From: Rhizobium sp.
GTDB lineage: Bacteria > Pseudomonadota > Gammaproteobacteria > Burkholderiales > Thiobacillaceae
NCBI GenBank assembly: GCA_019459285.1
Contig: JAIBEL010000068.1
Location: forward strand, 28,163-92,162
Length of the DNA: 64,000 nucleotides
Reading direction: 5' to 3'
Both the position numbers and the translations under genes were made by a program. The notes beneath the pieces were generated by a model, which made no database searches, had not been told where the DNA came from, and saw only the letters and a program-made list of their open reading frames with translations. This document shows, piece by piece, positions 29,721 through 39,324 of the stretch (positions within the stretch are counted from its first letter, which is position 1; every line of letters begins with the position of its first letter).

Positions 29721-32700
29721 TCAGTACATCTCGCGCAGGTAGATCAGCGGTTTGCTGTCACGATGCAGGCCGAAACTGGCCCGCGCCGCGGGATCCTGAT
29801 CGTATTGCACAGGCGTGCCGCTCCAGTGGCCTTGCAGCCAGCTTTGCGAGGCCGCCACGGCGGGTGTCACCACCCCCGCCACGCACGTGCTGCCGCTGGC
29901 CACGGCGCCTAGCTGCACAGTGAGATCGGCACTGCCGGTGTTGTTCACACCCGGCGCGGACAAGCGCAGGCTGCCGCGGCCCTTATTGAAACGGCCCGAC
30001 AAGCTCACCGAGGTCTCGCAGGCATTGAGATTGCGTCGCCAGTTAGTGAGTGACACATTGGAAGCAGAAAGCTGAGTACAGAAGTCTGTCGTGTTGAGGG
30101 CAAACCCGCTGCCATTCCAGTAGCGCGTCTCGATCGGCACCGGCAGGCCGAGCAGTTCCGAGCCGAGGGCATTGCTCATGACCAGTTGGCCGAAGCGGAT
30201 TTGGTTACCTGCATCAAAGGCGATGTTCGAAAACAGCGCAGGCGTGAGGGTGTCGACGGTGCCGTTGCCGGACACGCCGGATTCGGCGATGTCCTGGATG
30301 GCCATCGATAGGCCGATATCCGCTGTGAAGGGTGCAACCGGCGTGGCGCGCACAAATGCAATCGCGTCATTTGTATTGGCCACCAGGGCTCCCGCGCCAC
30401 CGCCGCTGGCAGCGACAGTCGGCGCCAATAGCAAACCGATATCCAGATTGCCGGTCACCGAAGTATAGGTTTGCACAGCACCGGCGGCCACGAGCTTCCA
30501 CAGCGCTCCCGCGTAGTTGATCGTGATGGCGCCAGCGGCATTCTTCGCCGTGATCGTGGCCTGCGGCAGCGTGAGATAGCCGAAGGGCTGGCCAGCATAG
30601 GTGAACGAGCGCGTGGCGCAGGTGGTGTCGTTGAAGGTCTTGAACACCGGCATGCTGACAGCTGCCAGCTCGAAATGGTCGGGCACGAAACGGCCGACGT
30701 TGAAGGCCGCCGATTCGATCGTGCGTTCGACTGTGGTGGAGCCGTCTGCGGCATCCACCGCCGCGAAGCTGGCGTCCGAGAGCTTCGCGGCGAAGGCGCC
30801 GACCTCGGAATAGCGGGCGCCGGTGGTCGTCACCGTGCCTGTACCGGCGGCGGCCGACCAGGTACCGGTCGCGAGCGTACCCAGGGTGCAGCCCGTGGCG
30901 GGCAGCACGCAGGCCGTGAGGCTGGCCGCGGGATTGCCACTGTAGTTCGAGGTGGGGGCGCCGGCCGCGTTGACGGCCGTCGCGACGATCTGGAACGGCT
31001 GCCCGGCCTTGTGGACGTTGCCGCCGGACACCGCGGTATTGGCAAGCGTGCGCGTGGCTCCGGCGCTGACACTGTCGGCATCGCTCACCGTCACATTGCC
31101 GAAGCTCGCCGGCCGGATGGCGAAGTTGTCGGTCGAGCAGGCGACGATCGTCGGCGCGCCAGTCGCCGGATACGTCATGCGGATGCGCGCGTTGGGCCAT
31201 GCATTCGGTTCGACGATACCAGCCAGCGTCTTGCGCCCCGCGTCGCCTGCGGCGAACGTCAGCGTGCCCAGGCTGCGGATCAGGCCAAAGGCTCCGCAAC
31301 TGGCGCCCACCGACGCGTCGACGAGTTCCAGCTTCACATTGCCGGTGAAGGCGGTTTCCACGGCCGCGCCGCCGCTCTTGAGAGCGACCACGGCCAGGTT
31401 GAACGCGCTGGCGGACACCTTGGTATGGATCACGCCGCTTGCGCTGCCCGCCGGCGTGCCGGTCTCGAATGCGTTGAATCCGGCGGGCGCGATCACCGTG
31501 ACGATGCTGCACGGCCGTTTCTGGCTCATCACCTGGCTCAGCTGCGCCGCGTTCATCGCGCCCTTGTACACGCCGACCTCGTCCAGGTTGCCGCTGAACC
31601 TGAAGCTCGAACCGTTTTCCGTGGAGGCATTGTTCTCGCCACCGATCGACGCCGCGCCAGTATCGGCACCCCAGGTACCGGTGTAGGTTTGGGTGACGTA
31701 GGCAAGCTGCGCGCCGGCCTGATTGTAGACATAGAGGCTCTTGGTCTTGGCCCCGAGATCCGCCACCGCCGCGACGAAATACCAGGTGTTGTTCTGGATG
31801 ACGTTGGGCGTATCCAGAATGATCGGATTGACCGCTCGCGTGTAGAAACGCAGCCTGCCGGCACCGCCATCGCCCAGGCTGAAGCCGAAGCCGCCGGTAT
31901 TGTTCTGGTCGTCGATGAAAATGCGCTGGCCGCTCTTGGCATTGTTAGTGGTGCGTATCCACGCGGTCAAGGTGAAGTCCGTGGCGAGGTTGGGAAAGCT
32001 TGCGGGGAGCGCGACATAGTCGTTGCTGCCGTCGAACACGCCGTAGCCGCAGGTGCCCGGCGTGCCCGCAATCGCCGGTGCGGCACTGCTGGTGACCGCA
32101 CCGTTGGCCGCCGTCGCGTCGTAGCCGTGGCCGGCGCTGTCCAGCACCTCGCCTGCCGCACCCGACCAGATCGGCTCGTCCATGTGGAATTCGGCGATCG
32201 GTCCCGGTACGTAGAACCGCACCGCCGAATTGGCGGGCGGCACGACGGGCGTGGACCACACCGCATAATCCGTCGGGCTCAACTGCCAGCCGATTTGCGC
32301 GGAGCCGCCGGTGGGATGGCTGCTCGGGCCGAACTGATAGACGAACTCGTTGGTCGTTTCCTCGAGAATGACCTGCAGGTTGAAGCTGCCGGTACGCGTG
32401 GTGGAACTCCACTCCGGGACGTTCACCCAGGTCACGACAAAACGCCGATTGGGCGCAGTCCCCTCGGTGGCGTAGCTCACATAGCAGGTCGCGGTGGGAC
32501 ACACACCCGACGTCCCGCTCGGCGTGGCATCCAGGTCCACGCCATAGATGCGCATGGTCCTGGACACGCTGGCGGTGGGATACGGATAGGTATAGGTCGG
32601 CGGCGACCCGGTCGTCTGGGTGCCATAGCCACAGTAGCCGTTGTTGAATTGCAGGCGGCCGTTGCTCATGATCTGCACCTGCGTGTAGTTCACGCCGCCA

Positions 32701-32993
32701 AAATTGAACGTGAACCCCAGCGGAAGCTGCGCCGTGATGTCGTCGTCGACGGGAGCGCCCGCGTAACCCGAACTGCACGCAGCGCCGTTCGACCACACCG
32801 CGCGCGTATGCGCGGCCGGGTTGACCCAGTTCGAGGTCGTCGCCATGCTCGTATACGTGGCCGCCTGGGCCGATGCGGCCGGCAAGGCCACGGCCAGCGG
32901 ATCAGCGAGCACCCCGACGATCAGGGTGCGCCAGCTGAGGCGGCCGAAGTGTCGGCCGGCCCAGGTCAGGAGATGGGTGATGAGGCTGTTCAT
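29721..32993 (-). CDS. mshQ: MshQ-like large surface protein with LamG domain
   Basis: The 1090-residue exported protein has a signal segment and AASAQA cleavage site near residue 44, then an N-terminal beta-rich domain. A concanavalin/LamG-like domain follows (FDGSNDYVALPASFPNLATD, FTLTAWIRTTNN, NLDEVGVYKGAM). Next is a long C-terminal MshQ-type region with repeated Ig-like segments (GNVKLELVDASVGASC, FNVGRFVPDHFEL). MshQ is a possible tip adhesin or anchoring protein. It is the largest gene in the cluster and ends near the mshI promoter. Confidence 0.8.
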   Translation of the reverse strand: MNSLITHLLTWAGRHFGRLSWRTLIVGVLADPLAVALPAASAQAATYTSMATTSNWVNPAAHTRAVWSNGAACSSGYAGAPVDDDITAQLPLGFTFNFGGVNYTQVQIMSNGRLQFNNGYCGYGTQTTGSPPTYTYPYPTASVSRTMRIYGVDLDATPSGTSGVCPTATCYVSYATEGTAPNRRFVVTWVNVPEWSSTTRTGSFNLQVILEETTNEFVYQFGPSSHPTGGSAQIGWQLSPTDYAVWSTPVVPPANSAVRFYVPGPIAEFHMDEPIWSGAAGEVLDSAGHGYDATAANGAVTSSAAPAIAGTPGTCGYGVFDGSNDYVALPASFPNLATDFTLTAWIRTTNNAKSGQRIFIDDQNNTGGFGFSLGDGGAGRLRFYTRAVNPIILDTPNVIQNNTWYFVAAVADLGAKTKSLYVYNQAGAQLAYVTQTYTGTWGADTGAASIGGENNASTENGSSFRFSGNLDEVGVYKGAMNAAQLSQVMSQKRPCSIVTVIAPAGFNAFETGTPAGSASGVIHTKVSASAFNLAVVALKSGGAAVETAFTGNVKLELVDASVGASCGAFGLIRSLGTLTFAAGDAGRKTLAGIVEPNAWPNARIRMTYPATGAPTIVACSTDNFAIRPASFGNVTVSDADSVSAGATRTLANTAVSGGNVHKAGQPFQIVATAVNAAGAPTSNYSGNPAASLTACVLPATGCTLGTLATGTWSAAAGTGTVTTTGARYSEVGAFAAKLSDASFAAVDAADGSTTVERTIESAAFNVGRFVPDHFELAAVSMPVFKTFNDTTCATRSFTYAGQPFGYLTLPQATITAKNAAGAITINYAGALWKLVAAGAVQTYTSVTGNLDIGLLLAPTVAASGGGAGALVANTNDAIAFVRATPVAPFTADIGLSMAIQDIAESGVSGNGTVDTLTPALFSNIAFDAGNQIRFGQLVMSNALGSELLGLPVPIETRYWNGSGFALNTTDFCTQLSASNVSLTNWRRNLNACETSVSLSGRFNKGRGSLRLSAPGVNNTGSADLTVQLGAVASGSTCVAGVVTPAVAASQSWLQGHWSGTPVQYDQDPAARASFGLHRDSKPLIYLREMY

Positions 32994-33400
32994 TTCGAGA
33001 AGTCCGCCTGCATCTGGCGCTCGACGTAATCCACCTCATTGGATGCGCCCGACTTCGCGATCGAGGTGACGCGGTATACGTCGACCGCATCGGCGCCGTC
33101 GGTGTATGAACCGGACAGCTGGCAGCTCACATTCACCTTAAACGTGGCGAGCGTTCCGGTCAGCGCCACGGCGCTCGGGCCGGCGTTACAGGTGTTGTTG
33201 CGCAGCAATTGGTACGCGCCCCATTCGATCCCTGCGCGCGCCGCGAGATACGCGCGCGTCCCCTGGACATCGAGCGCGCTGCTGATGTGGCTGGTACGCG
33301 ACAGCGACACCATGTAGGTCGCCAGCGCGGCCAGCACGACCAGCAGGAAGATCGCGGTCGGCAGGACAAAACCGGACTCGGTGCGCGGCACGCGGCTCAT
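32990..33400 (-). CDS. mshP: MshP-like minor pilin
   Basis: The 136-residue protein has a short charged N-terminus and a prepilin-like start: GFVLPTAIFLLVVLAALATY, where Gly-Phe is the cleavage site. Like PilX and MshP it lacks the usual Glu5. It overlaps mshQ and mshO by 4 bases each. Two Cys near the C-terminal half (NNTCNAG, VSCQLSG) could form a disulfide. Confidence 0.8.
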   Translation of the reverse strand: MSRVPRTESGFVLPTAIFLLVVLAALATYMVSLSRTSHISSALDVQGTRAYLAARAGIEWGAYQLLRNNTCNAGPSAVALTGTLATFKVNVSCQLSGSYTDGADAVDVYRVTSIAKSGASNEVDYVERQMQADFSK

Positions 33401-34206
33401 GGCTGGTTGCTCACCTGGGTCGTGACATACAGGCGCACGGTTTCGCCCGCCTGGCTCAGGTTCAGCGTCATGCTAACCAGCCCGCCGCGCTCGGTGGCGC
33501 CGGGCTGGTACGTAAAGCTGCATGCGCTGACGTTGGTCGCCAGCAGCGCGCTCGATGCGGGCGCGGGCGGCGTGGACTGAGCCGCGACGATGGCATACCC
33601 CCAGTAGCGTGTGAGCGTACCCAGCGTGGGATTCGCCGGGTTCGGCGCGCACGCATAAGTCACCGGCCCCTCGACGACCTGGAAGCGGTTGCCGGGCGAG
33701 GCCAGCGGAAACTGCTTGGACGCGATGGCGATATGGGTCACGTTAGCGGGCGCACCCGCATAGGCCGCGAGCGTGTTACCCGCCCAGGCGTCGGCCCCGG
33801 TGATGCCGAGGTTGTACACGGCGATCAGGTCGCCGGCCTGCATCGCGATGGCCGGGCCGAGCACGTCGAAACCATTGTCGGGCACGGTGAAATCGAGGAT
33901 GTCGCCGCCGCCCTGGGCGCGGTAGCGCCCGCCGCTGCGGGTGCCGAGGAACTCCAGGTACACCACGCCGGCCGCATCCGTGGTGACGCGCACGCTGTTG
34001 GGCAGCGCCAGCCGGATGTCCCGCCCCATGCGGCGCAGCGCGGTGTCGGCCGCGTCGGCGAGGCGGGCGCGGCGGTCTTGGGCCACGTAGCTCTCCAGCG
34101 GCGCGCGCAGGAACACCGCCACCATCGAACCGACGATGGCGGTGATCGCGATGACGATGATCATCTCGATCAGGGTGAAGCCGGCGTGGTCAGAGGTTCG
34201 GCGCAT
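33397..34206 (-). CDS. mshO: MshO-like minor pilin
   Basis: The 269-residue type IV minor pilin has the prepilin signal GFTLIEMIIVIAITAIVG, with cleavage after Gly and Glu5 present. The long C-terminal domain is typical of PilW/MshO proteins. The N-terminus MRRTSDHAGFTLIE is short, as for classical prepilins. It overlaps mshD by 17 bases. Confidence 0.83.
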   Translation of the reverse strand: MRRTSDHAGFTLIEMIIVIAITAIVGSMVAVFLRAPLESYVAQDRRARLADAADTALRRMGRDIRLALPNSVRVTTDAAGVVYLEFLGTRSGGRYRAQGGGDILDFTVPDNGFDVLGPAIAMQAGDLIAVYNLGITGADAWAGNTLAAYAGAPANVTHIAIASKQFPLASPGNRFQVVEGPVTYACAPNPANPTLGTLTRYWGYAIVAAQSTPPAPASSALLATNVSACSFTYQPGATERGGLVSMTLNLSQAGETVRLYVTTQVSNQP

Positions 34207-34756
34207 AGCGCGTGCGGTAGCCGGACAAGGTGACGCTGTGGTTGCCGGGACCGGTGACGGTCACGGTGACGAGCAGGGTTTCGCCGGCGGGGATATTCGT
34301 TAGGGGAACGGGCGGCGTCTGCACCTGGACCAAGGCTGAATAGCCGTTCAGATCCGGAACCGCATTGCCGCTGGGGTCGACGATTCCGTTCAGCATCTGA
34401 AAATTGTTGTAATCGTTGACGTTGTCGAACGGCGTGAGGTTGGCATTGCGCGACTCACCTTGGGCCACCTCACGCCCCATGCCTTCCGGAGTCGTGGCGC
34501 AACCCAATGGACCCACCAATGCATTTTGTGCCGTTTCCACATTGGCATCGTCGGGATCGCAATAGGTGTAGGGCTTGGCCAGCACTTCCTCGAGCAGCGA
34601 GTCGGCGATGGCGAGCGCCTGTTTCTGCACCACCGGATCGGCGCTGGTCCGCGCGTTCAGACTGAAGACCGACAGCACCCCGGTCACCGCGATGCCCACC
34701 ACCACGATGAACACCAGCAGCTCGATCAGGCTGAGGCCGCGTTCGTCAGTGGACAT
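34190..34756 (-). CDS. mshD: MshD-like minor pilin
   Basis: The 188-residue minor pilin has the prepilin motif GLSLIELLVFIVVVGIAVTG (Gly-Leu rather than Gly-Phe) and Glu5. The start at 34756 (MSTDERGLS) is preferred over an in-frame ATG nine codons upstream because it gives a normal short leader. It overlaps mshC by 11 bases. Confidence 0.82.
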   Translation of the reverse strand: MSTDERGLSLIELLVFIVVVGIAVTGVLSVFSLNARTSADPVVQKQALAIADSLLEEVLAKPYTYCDPDDANVETAQNALVGPLGCATTPEGMGREVAQGESRNANLTPFDNVNDYNNFQMLNGIVDPSGNAVPDLNGYSALVQVQTPPVPLTNIPAGETLLVTVTVTGPGNHSVTLSGYRTRYAPNL

Positions 34757-35213
34757 AGCCGGTCTCCTGCTCGACGAACACATGATGCGTCCCGTTGCCG
34801 TTGACCTGGATGTCGAGCCGGGCAGCGAGGTTCACGGGGCGCCCGCCGGCATCGAAGTGGAGCGTTGTGGCCGGGCTGACGGCCACGCCGCTTGGCACGC
34901 TGACGGTGTAGGGCTTTTCGCCGCCCGGCCCCGGCGCCAGGGTGGCGCAGGCGGCGTCATAGCACAGCGTGCCATCGCTGGCGGTCAGGCGGACATAGAC
35001 ATCGGTGTGCTGGGCGACGGCCAGTTTCTGTGCAAAGCGCACCGTGGCGGCCAGCTGGTCGGCAAAACCGCGGGTATCGAAGCCGGTCCGGCCCAGCATG
35101 CGCGGCGCGGCCACTGAAGCGAGGATGCCGGCGACGACGATCACCAGGATCAGTTCCACCATGGTAAAACCGCCGCAAAAGCGGCGGTTTCTAGTGGCGC
35201 TTAATGCACTCAT
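34746..35213 (-). CDS. mshC: MshC-like minor pilin
   Basis: The 155-residue minor pilin (GspH/FimT-like) has the prepilin motif GFTMVELILVIVVAGILASV and two Cys (LCYDAAC) in the globular part. It is 9 bases after mshA, so it is probably transcribed with it. The order A-C-D-O-P-Q matches the Vibrio MSHA locus. Confidence 0.83.
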   Translation of the reverse strand: MSALSATRNRRFCGGFTMVELILVIVVAGILASVAAPRMLGRTGFDTRGFADQLAATVRFAQKLAVAQHTDVYVRLTASDGTLCYDAACATLAPGPGGEKPYTVSVPSGVAVSPATTLHFDAGGRPVNLAARLDIQVNGNGTHHVFVEQETGYVH

Positions 35214-35222
35214 TACACAGGA

Positions 35223-35816
35223 TTAGCAGCCCGCGGTCACGGCCGCGGTGATCAAAGCGGCGCCGCCGGTTGCGGTGGTAGACGGACGGTAGGTAAACAC
35301 ACAGTTGGCTGGAGTCGGTGCGCCTGTAAGGCCAATGGTCAGCACCGAACCAATCAGGGCACCACCGCCAGAGACGGTATAACCTTCAGCGGCGAGCGCG
35401 GTGTTTGCTTGTGCGATTGTCGTGGCGGAGGGGAAAAAGGCGGAGCTCAGCCCGGCCGCGTTGATGATGCCGGGCGCATCGGCAGTGGGGTAGCCGTTGA
35501 TGATGTTGACCAGACCGTTTTCGGTACAGACCGTGCCTGCGGCGGTGACGGTGTTGGTCGCATTGGTGGCAGCACCTGCGCAACCGCCTGTATCAGCCAC
35601 GCCGCCGCGAACCAGCACCACGCCATGGACCATCCCTGACGCCGCCTGCACCGCCCCGCGCGCCGCATTCAGCTTGGCGATACGCGCATCGCGCTGGATG
35701 TTGGTGAAGCGCGGCAGCGCCACCGCGGCGAGGATGCCGAGGATGACGATGACGACGATGAGTTCGATCATGGTGAAGCCGTGCTGCCTGGTTTTCATGT
35801 CCTTCAGGGTGTGCAT
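35223..35816 (-). CDS. mshA: MSHA major pilin
   Basis: The 197-residue prepilin has a short leader (MHTLKDMKTRQHG) and the mature start FTMIELIVVIVILGILAAVA with Glu5. NIQRDARIAKLNAARGAVQA follows, typical of the MshA helix. Cys in CAGAA, CTENG, CVFT and the C-terminal Cys could form disulfides. The start at 35816 has an AGGAG site 5-8 bases before it. The 122-base gap to mshG may hold its own promoter, as expected for a highly expressed subunit. Confidence 0.9.
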   Translation of the reverse strand: MHTLKDMKTRQHGFTMIELIVVIVILGILAAVALPRFTNIQRDARIAKLNAARGAVQAASGMVHGVVLVRGGVADTGGCAGAATNATNTVTAAGTVCTENGLVNIINGYPTADAPGIINAAGLSSAFFPSATTIAQANTALAAEGYTVSGGGALIGSVLTIGLTGAPTPANCVFTYRPSTTATGGAALITAAVTAGC

Positions 35817-35938
35817 AGTGTTCTCCTGCTTATTCGAATAGGTTGGTCTCAAGCACCGGCCGCCTGCGGCAGCCACAGGACCTATTTCGGCGCACTCGGC
35901 CGAGACTTGAACAAAAACATGAAATTACGATCAGGACG

Positions 35939-37168
35939 TCACTTGATCGCCACGCTGGCGAGGTCCCACATCGGCAGGAACACGCCGAGCGCCAGCACCA
36001 ACACGACGCCGCCCAGGGCGACGATGATCAGCGGTTCGATGCGCGCGGCCAGGGTCTTGATCTCGTAGTCCACCTCGCGTTCGTACATCCCAGAGACTTC
36101 CTGCATGAGTTCGTCGATGCTGCCGGTTTCCTCGCCGACGGCGATCATCTGCAGCACCACCGGGTTGAACACGGCCGCGTTCTGCGCGGTGCGCAGGACC
36201 GATTCGCCGCGTTCGATGCCGTTGCGCATCTGTTCGACGCGCGAGGCGATCCAGGCGTTGTCCGTGACCTCCGCCACCACCGAGAGCGCCTGCGCCGCGG
36301 GAATGCCGCTCCGCAGGGACAGCGCCAGGGTGCGCGCGAAACGGGCCAGCGTGCTGCGCAGCATGATCGAGCCGGTGAGCGGCAGCTTGAGCTTGAAGCG
36401 GTCCCATAGCAGACGCCCGCCAGGGGTGGCGCGCCACATGCGGAATCCCATGATGGCCAGCATCAGCCCGGCCAGCATGAGCCAGCCATAGGCGATGGTC
36501 AGGCGCGAGGTCTCGATGAGAATGCGCGTCATCAGCGGCAACTCCGCCCCGAGGCCGGCATAGACCTTGGCAAACGCGGGAATGACGAACACGTTGATGA
36601 CGGCGATCGCGACCACCATGGCGATGAGCACGAAGATCGGGTAACGCAGCGCTTCACGGATGCGGGCGCGGGTCTCGCGTTCGAACTCGAGGTGCTCGAA
36701 CATGCGCAGGAAAATTTCGTCCAGGCGCCCGGTCGCCTCTCCTACCCGCACCATCGCAACGTAAAACGGCGAAAAGACCGCGGGATGCTGGCGCATCGCC
36801 ATCGACAGGTCGCGCCCCGCTTCGAGCGATTCCTTCAGCGAGGTGATTACCCTGGCGAAGGCCGCATTGGTGGTCGATTCGAGGAGACCCGACAGCGATC
36901 GCAGGATGGGAACGCCGGCACGCATCAGGGTGTAGAGCTGGCGCGAAAACAGCTGCACGTCGATGGGCTGGACGGCAGGTTCGAAGAGATTGAGGCTTTT
37001 GGGCTTCTTCGCCCCGCGCCGCTCGGATTGCCCGGTTTCCTGGATAGTGACGGGCGAAATACCGGTTTTCAGCAGATTGCTGGCGCACGCGGCGGCATTG
37101 TCCGCCTCGATGATGCCCTGGGTCTTCTCGCCGCTTCGGGTGCGGCCGGTATAGGCAAAGCGCAGCAT
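35939..37168 (-). CDS. mshG: MSHA platform protein MshG (PilC/GspF-like)
   Basis: The 409-residue inner-membrane protein has two GspF domains (FSRQLYTLMRAGVPILRSL and FARTLALSLRSGIPAAQAL) and membrane helices near residues 165, 220 and 375. It starts in the stop codon of mshE. It is the platform through which the MshE ATPase drives pilin assembly. Confidence 0.92.
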   Translation of the reverse strand: MLRFAYTGRTRSGEKTQGIIEADNAAACASNLLKTGISPVTIQETGQSERRGAKKPKSLNLFEPAVQPIDVQLFSRQLYTLMRAGVPILRSLSGLLESTTNAAFARVITSLKESLEAGRDLSMAMRQHPAVFSPFYVAMVRVGEATGRLDEIFLRMFEHLEFERETRARIREALRYPIFVLIAMVVAIAVINVFVIPAFAKVYAGLGAELPLMTRILIETSRLTIAYGWLMLAGLMLAIMGFRMWRATPGGRLLWDRFKLKLPLTGSIMLRSTLARFARTLALSLRSGIPAAQALSVVAEVTDNAWIASRVEQMRNGIERGESVLRTAQNAAVFNPVVLQMIAVGEETGSIDELMQEVSGMYEREVDYEIKTLAARIEPLIIVALGGVVLVLALGVFLPMWDLASVAIK

Positions 37169-38913
37169 CAGCTTGTCTCGTCCTGGGCACTGGCGCGCAT
37201 CGCCTCCGCCAGCGAGGTCACGCCGGCCCGCGCCAGTGCGATGGCCTGATCGCGCAGGGTGTGGCCGGCCATGGCGGCACGCGCGGCGGCAACGAATTCG
37301 GCAGGGTTTTTGCGGGCCAGGCTTTCCGCCAGCGCGGTATTGATTTCGAGCAGTTCATGGACGGCGCGCCGCCCGGAATAACCGGTGCCATGGCAGCGGT
37401 CGCAGCCCGTTCCCGCGACATAGCCGTCTTCGCCCTGGCCGTCGGCCTGCGCCCGTCCGAGCCAGACCCGTTCCTGCGGCGTCGGGGTATGCGGTGCCTT
37501 GCAATGGCCGCACACCTTGCGCAGGAGCCGCTGCGCCAGCACGCCCTGTACCGATGTCGCCACCATGAAAGCGGGAACGCCCATGTCGAGCAGGCGAACC
37601 GGGGTGGAAGCCGCATCATTGGTGTGCAGGGTGGACAGCACCAGATGGCCCGTCATGGCCGCCCGGAGCGCGACCTGCGCGGTTTCCGCATCGCGCATCT
37701 CGCCGACCAGGATCACGTCCGGATCCTGGCGCAGGATGGCACGCAGCACCCGGGCAAAGCTGAGGTCGATCTTGTCGTTCGCCTGCACCTGGTTGATGCC
37801 GGCAAGCCGGTATTCCACCGGGTCTTCGACCGTGATGATCTTGGTGCCCGGGTCGTTGAGCTCCCCCAGCGCGGCATACAGGGTGGTGGTCTTGCCGCTG
37901 CCGGTGGGGCCGGTGACCAGCACCAGGCCGTTGGGACGGTGCAGGATGGCGCGAAAGCGTTCCTGCATGTCGGGCGGCATGCCGAGGCTGTCGACGGCAA
38001 GCAGGTTGTCGCCCTGGCTCAACAGCCGCATCACCACGGACTCGCCGTATTGCGTCGGCATGGTGGACAGCCGCACGTCGACGGTGCGGCCGCGCACCTT
38101 GACCGCAAAGCGGCCGTCCTGCGGCAGGCGTTTTTCAGAAATATCCAGTCCGGACACGATCTTGAGCCGCAAGGCCAGCGCCGGCGCAATCTTGAGATCG
38201 GCCTGGGTCTGCGGGTGCAGCACGCCGTCGATGCGGAAGCGGATGGCCAGCTGTTTTTCCTGCGGTTCGATGTGCAGGTCGGACGCGTTGACCTGCAACG
38301 CATCCTCGAACAGGGTCTGCAGCAGGCGCACCACCGGCGCATCGGCCTGCCCTTCGCCCAGCGCTTCCAGGCCGATGATGCTGGCCTCGCTCTCGCCCAT
38401 GTCGCGCGCGAGCTCTTCGGTCAGGCCGTGGATGTCGTCGGTTCGCCGGTAGATCCGGTCGATGGCCGCCAGCAGGTCGCCTTCCGCCACCACGGCAAGC
38501 TGGATGTCTTGCGGGATCAGCCGGGCGATTTCATCGTAAGCGGTCAGATCGGTCGGGTCGGCCATGCCGACGAAAATACTGCTGTCCCGCCGCGCCAGCG
38601 GCATGGCCCGGAAACGCCTCGCCTGCGTTTCCGGCAGCAGCTGCAGGATGGAGGCATCCGAATTGAATTTCCTGAGATCGATGAAGGGAAGATTCAATTG
38701 CCGCGCCAGCGCCTGGGCAATGTCGTTTTCGCCCGCCAGCCCGCTTTCGACGATGATGCGGCCCAGGCGGCGCCCGCTTTTCTTCTGCGCCGCCAATGCG
38801 ATGTCCAGGTCGGCGCTGGAAATGACCTTTTGCTCGACGAGCAGGTCGCCCAGGCGGATTTTCTGGCGTCCGGCCTGGGGGGAAGCGGGTTGGGTGGCTG
38901 ACTCGGTCTGCAT
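37168..38913 (-). CDS. mshE: MSHA assembly ATPase MshE
   Basis: The 581-residue GspE/PilB-type ATPase has an N-terminal MshEN-like domain (residues 20-160). Walker A GPTGSGKTTTLYAAL is near residue 340. Walker B RQDPDVILVGEMRDAETAQ, the HTNDAASTPVRLLDMG motif and the tetracysteine zinc motif (CGHC... CDRC) follow near 470-510. In Vibrio the MshEN domain of MshE binds cyclic di-GMP, so this pilus may also be controlled by that signal. It is the first gene of the cluster. Confidence 0.93.
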   Translation of the reverse strand: MQTESATQPASPQAGRQKIRLGDLLVEQKVISSADLDIALAAQKKSGRRLGRIIVESGLAGENDIAQALARQLNLPFIDLRKFNSDASILQLLPETQARRFRAMPLARRDSSIFVGMADPTDLTAYDEIARLIPQDIQLAVVAEGDLLAAIDRIYRRTDDIHGLTEELARDMGESEASIIGLEALGEGQADAPVVRLLQTLFEDALQVNASDLHIEPQEKQLAIRFRIDGVLHPQTQADLKIAPALALRLKIVSGLDISEKRLPQDGRFAVKVRGRTVDVRLSTMPTQYGESVVMRLLSQGDNLLAVDSLGMPPDMQERFRAILHRPNGLVLVTGPTGSGKTTTLYAALGELNDPGTKIITVEDPVEYRLAGINQVQANDKIDLSFARVLRAILRQDPDVILVGEMRDAETAQVALRAAMTGHLVLSTLHTNDAASTPVRLLDMGVPAFMVATSVQGVLAQRLLRKVCGHCKAPHTPTPQERVWLGRAQADGQGEDGYVAGTGCDRCHGTGYSGRRAVHELLEINTALAESLARKNPAEFVAAARAAMAGHTLRDQAIALARAGVTSLAEAMRASAQDETS

Positions 38914-39028
38914 TTTTTCTCGGATGGGTGCGCAAGTATGAGCACATATCGGCCCGGACAGGCTTCGCCTTAAGCCATAGGCCGACCGCCACCCCGCTCA
39001 AGACGGGGCGCCAGGCGAAGTCGCGCGT

Positions 39029-39313
39029 TCACTTGGCCTGCTGTTCGATGAATTCGCCCACCTGGTTGCCGGGGCGCAGCCTGCCCTGGTAGATGAAGCC
39101 CGTGCCATAACGGCGGTGGCCATCCGGTGCGGTAATGAGTTCGTTCTCGCTCCAGATCCATACATGGCCGTCACGGGTATCGAGAATGAGCGCCCGCCCG
39201 CCCCCCTTGCCGCCCTCGGCCCCGGCCAGCGGCAAAGCCTGGTAGCGTCCGTCCTCCGCCTGTGCCCCGTTCGCGAAAATCAGCAGCCCTGCCAGTATCC
39301 ATCCTGTCCGCAT
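39029..39313 (-). CDS. Small exported protein, unknown function
   Basis: The 94-residue protein has a signal peptide (MRTGWILAGLLIFANGAQA) and a mature region of ~75 residues with a beta-rich look (ALILDTRDGHVWIWSENELI). No Cys is present. It lies between mshE and hslO on the same strand, 11 bases after hslO. I do not recognise a family. Confidence 0.65.
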   Translation of the reverse strand: MRTGWILAGLLIFANGAQAEDGRYQALPLAGAEGGKGGGRALILDTRDGHVWIWSENELITAPDGHRRYGTGFIYQGRLRPGNQVGEFIEQQAK

Positions 39314-39324
39314 CGCTCATCCTT

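Noticed and set aside
30471..33029. An 852-codon plus-strand frame opposite mshQ
   Set aside because: It is a shadow of the GC-rich mshQ gene, rich in Arg, Gly and His with no domains.
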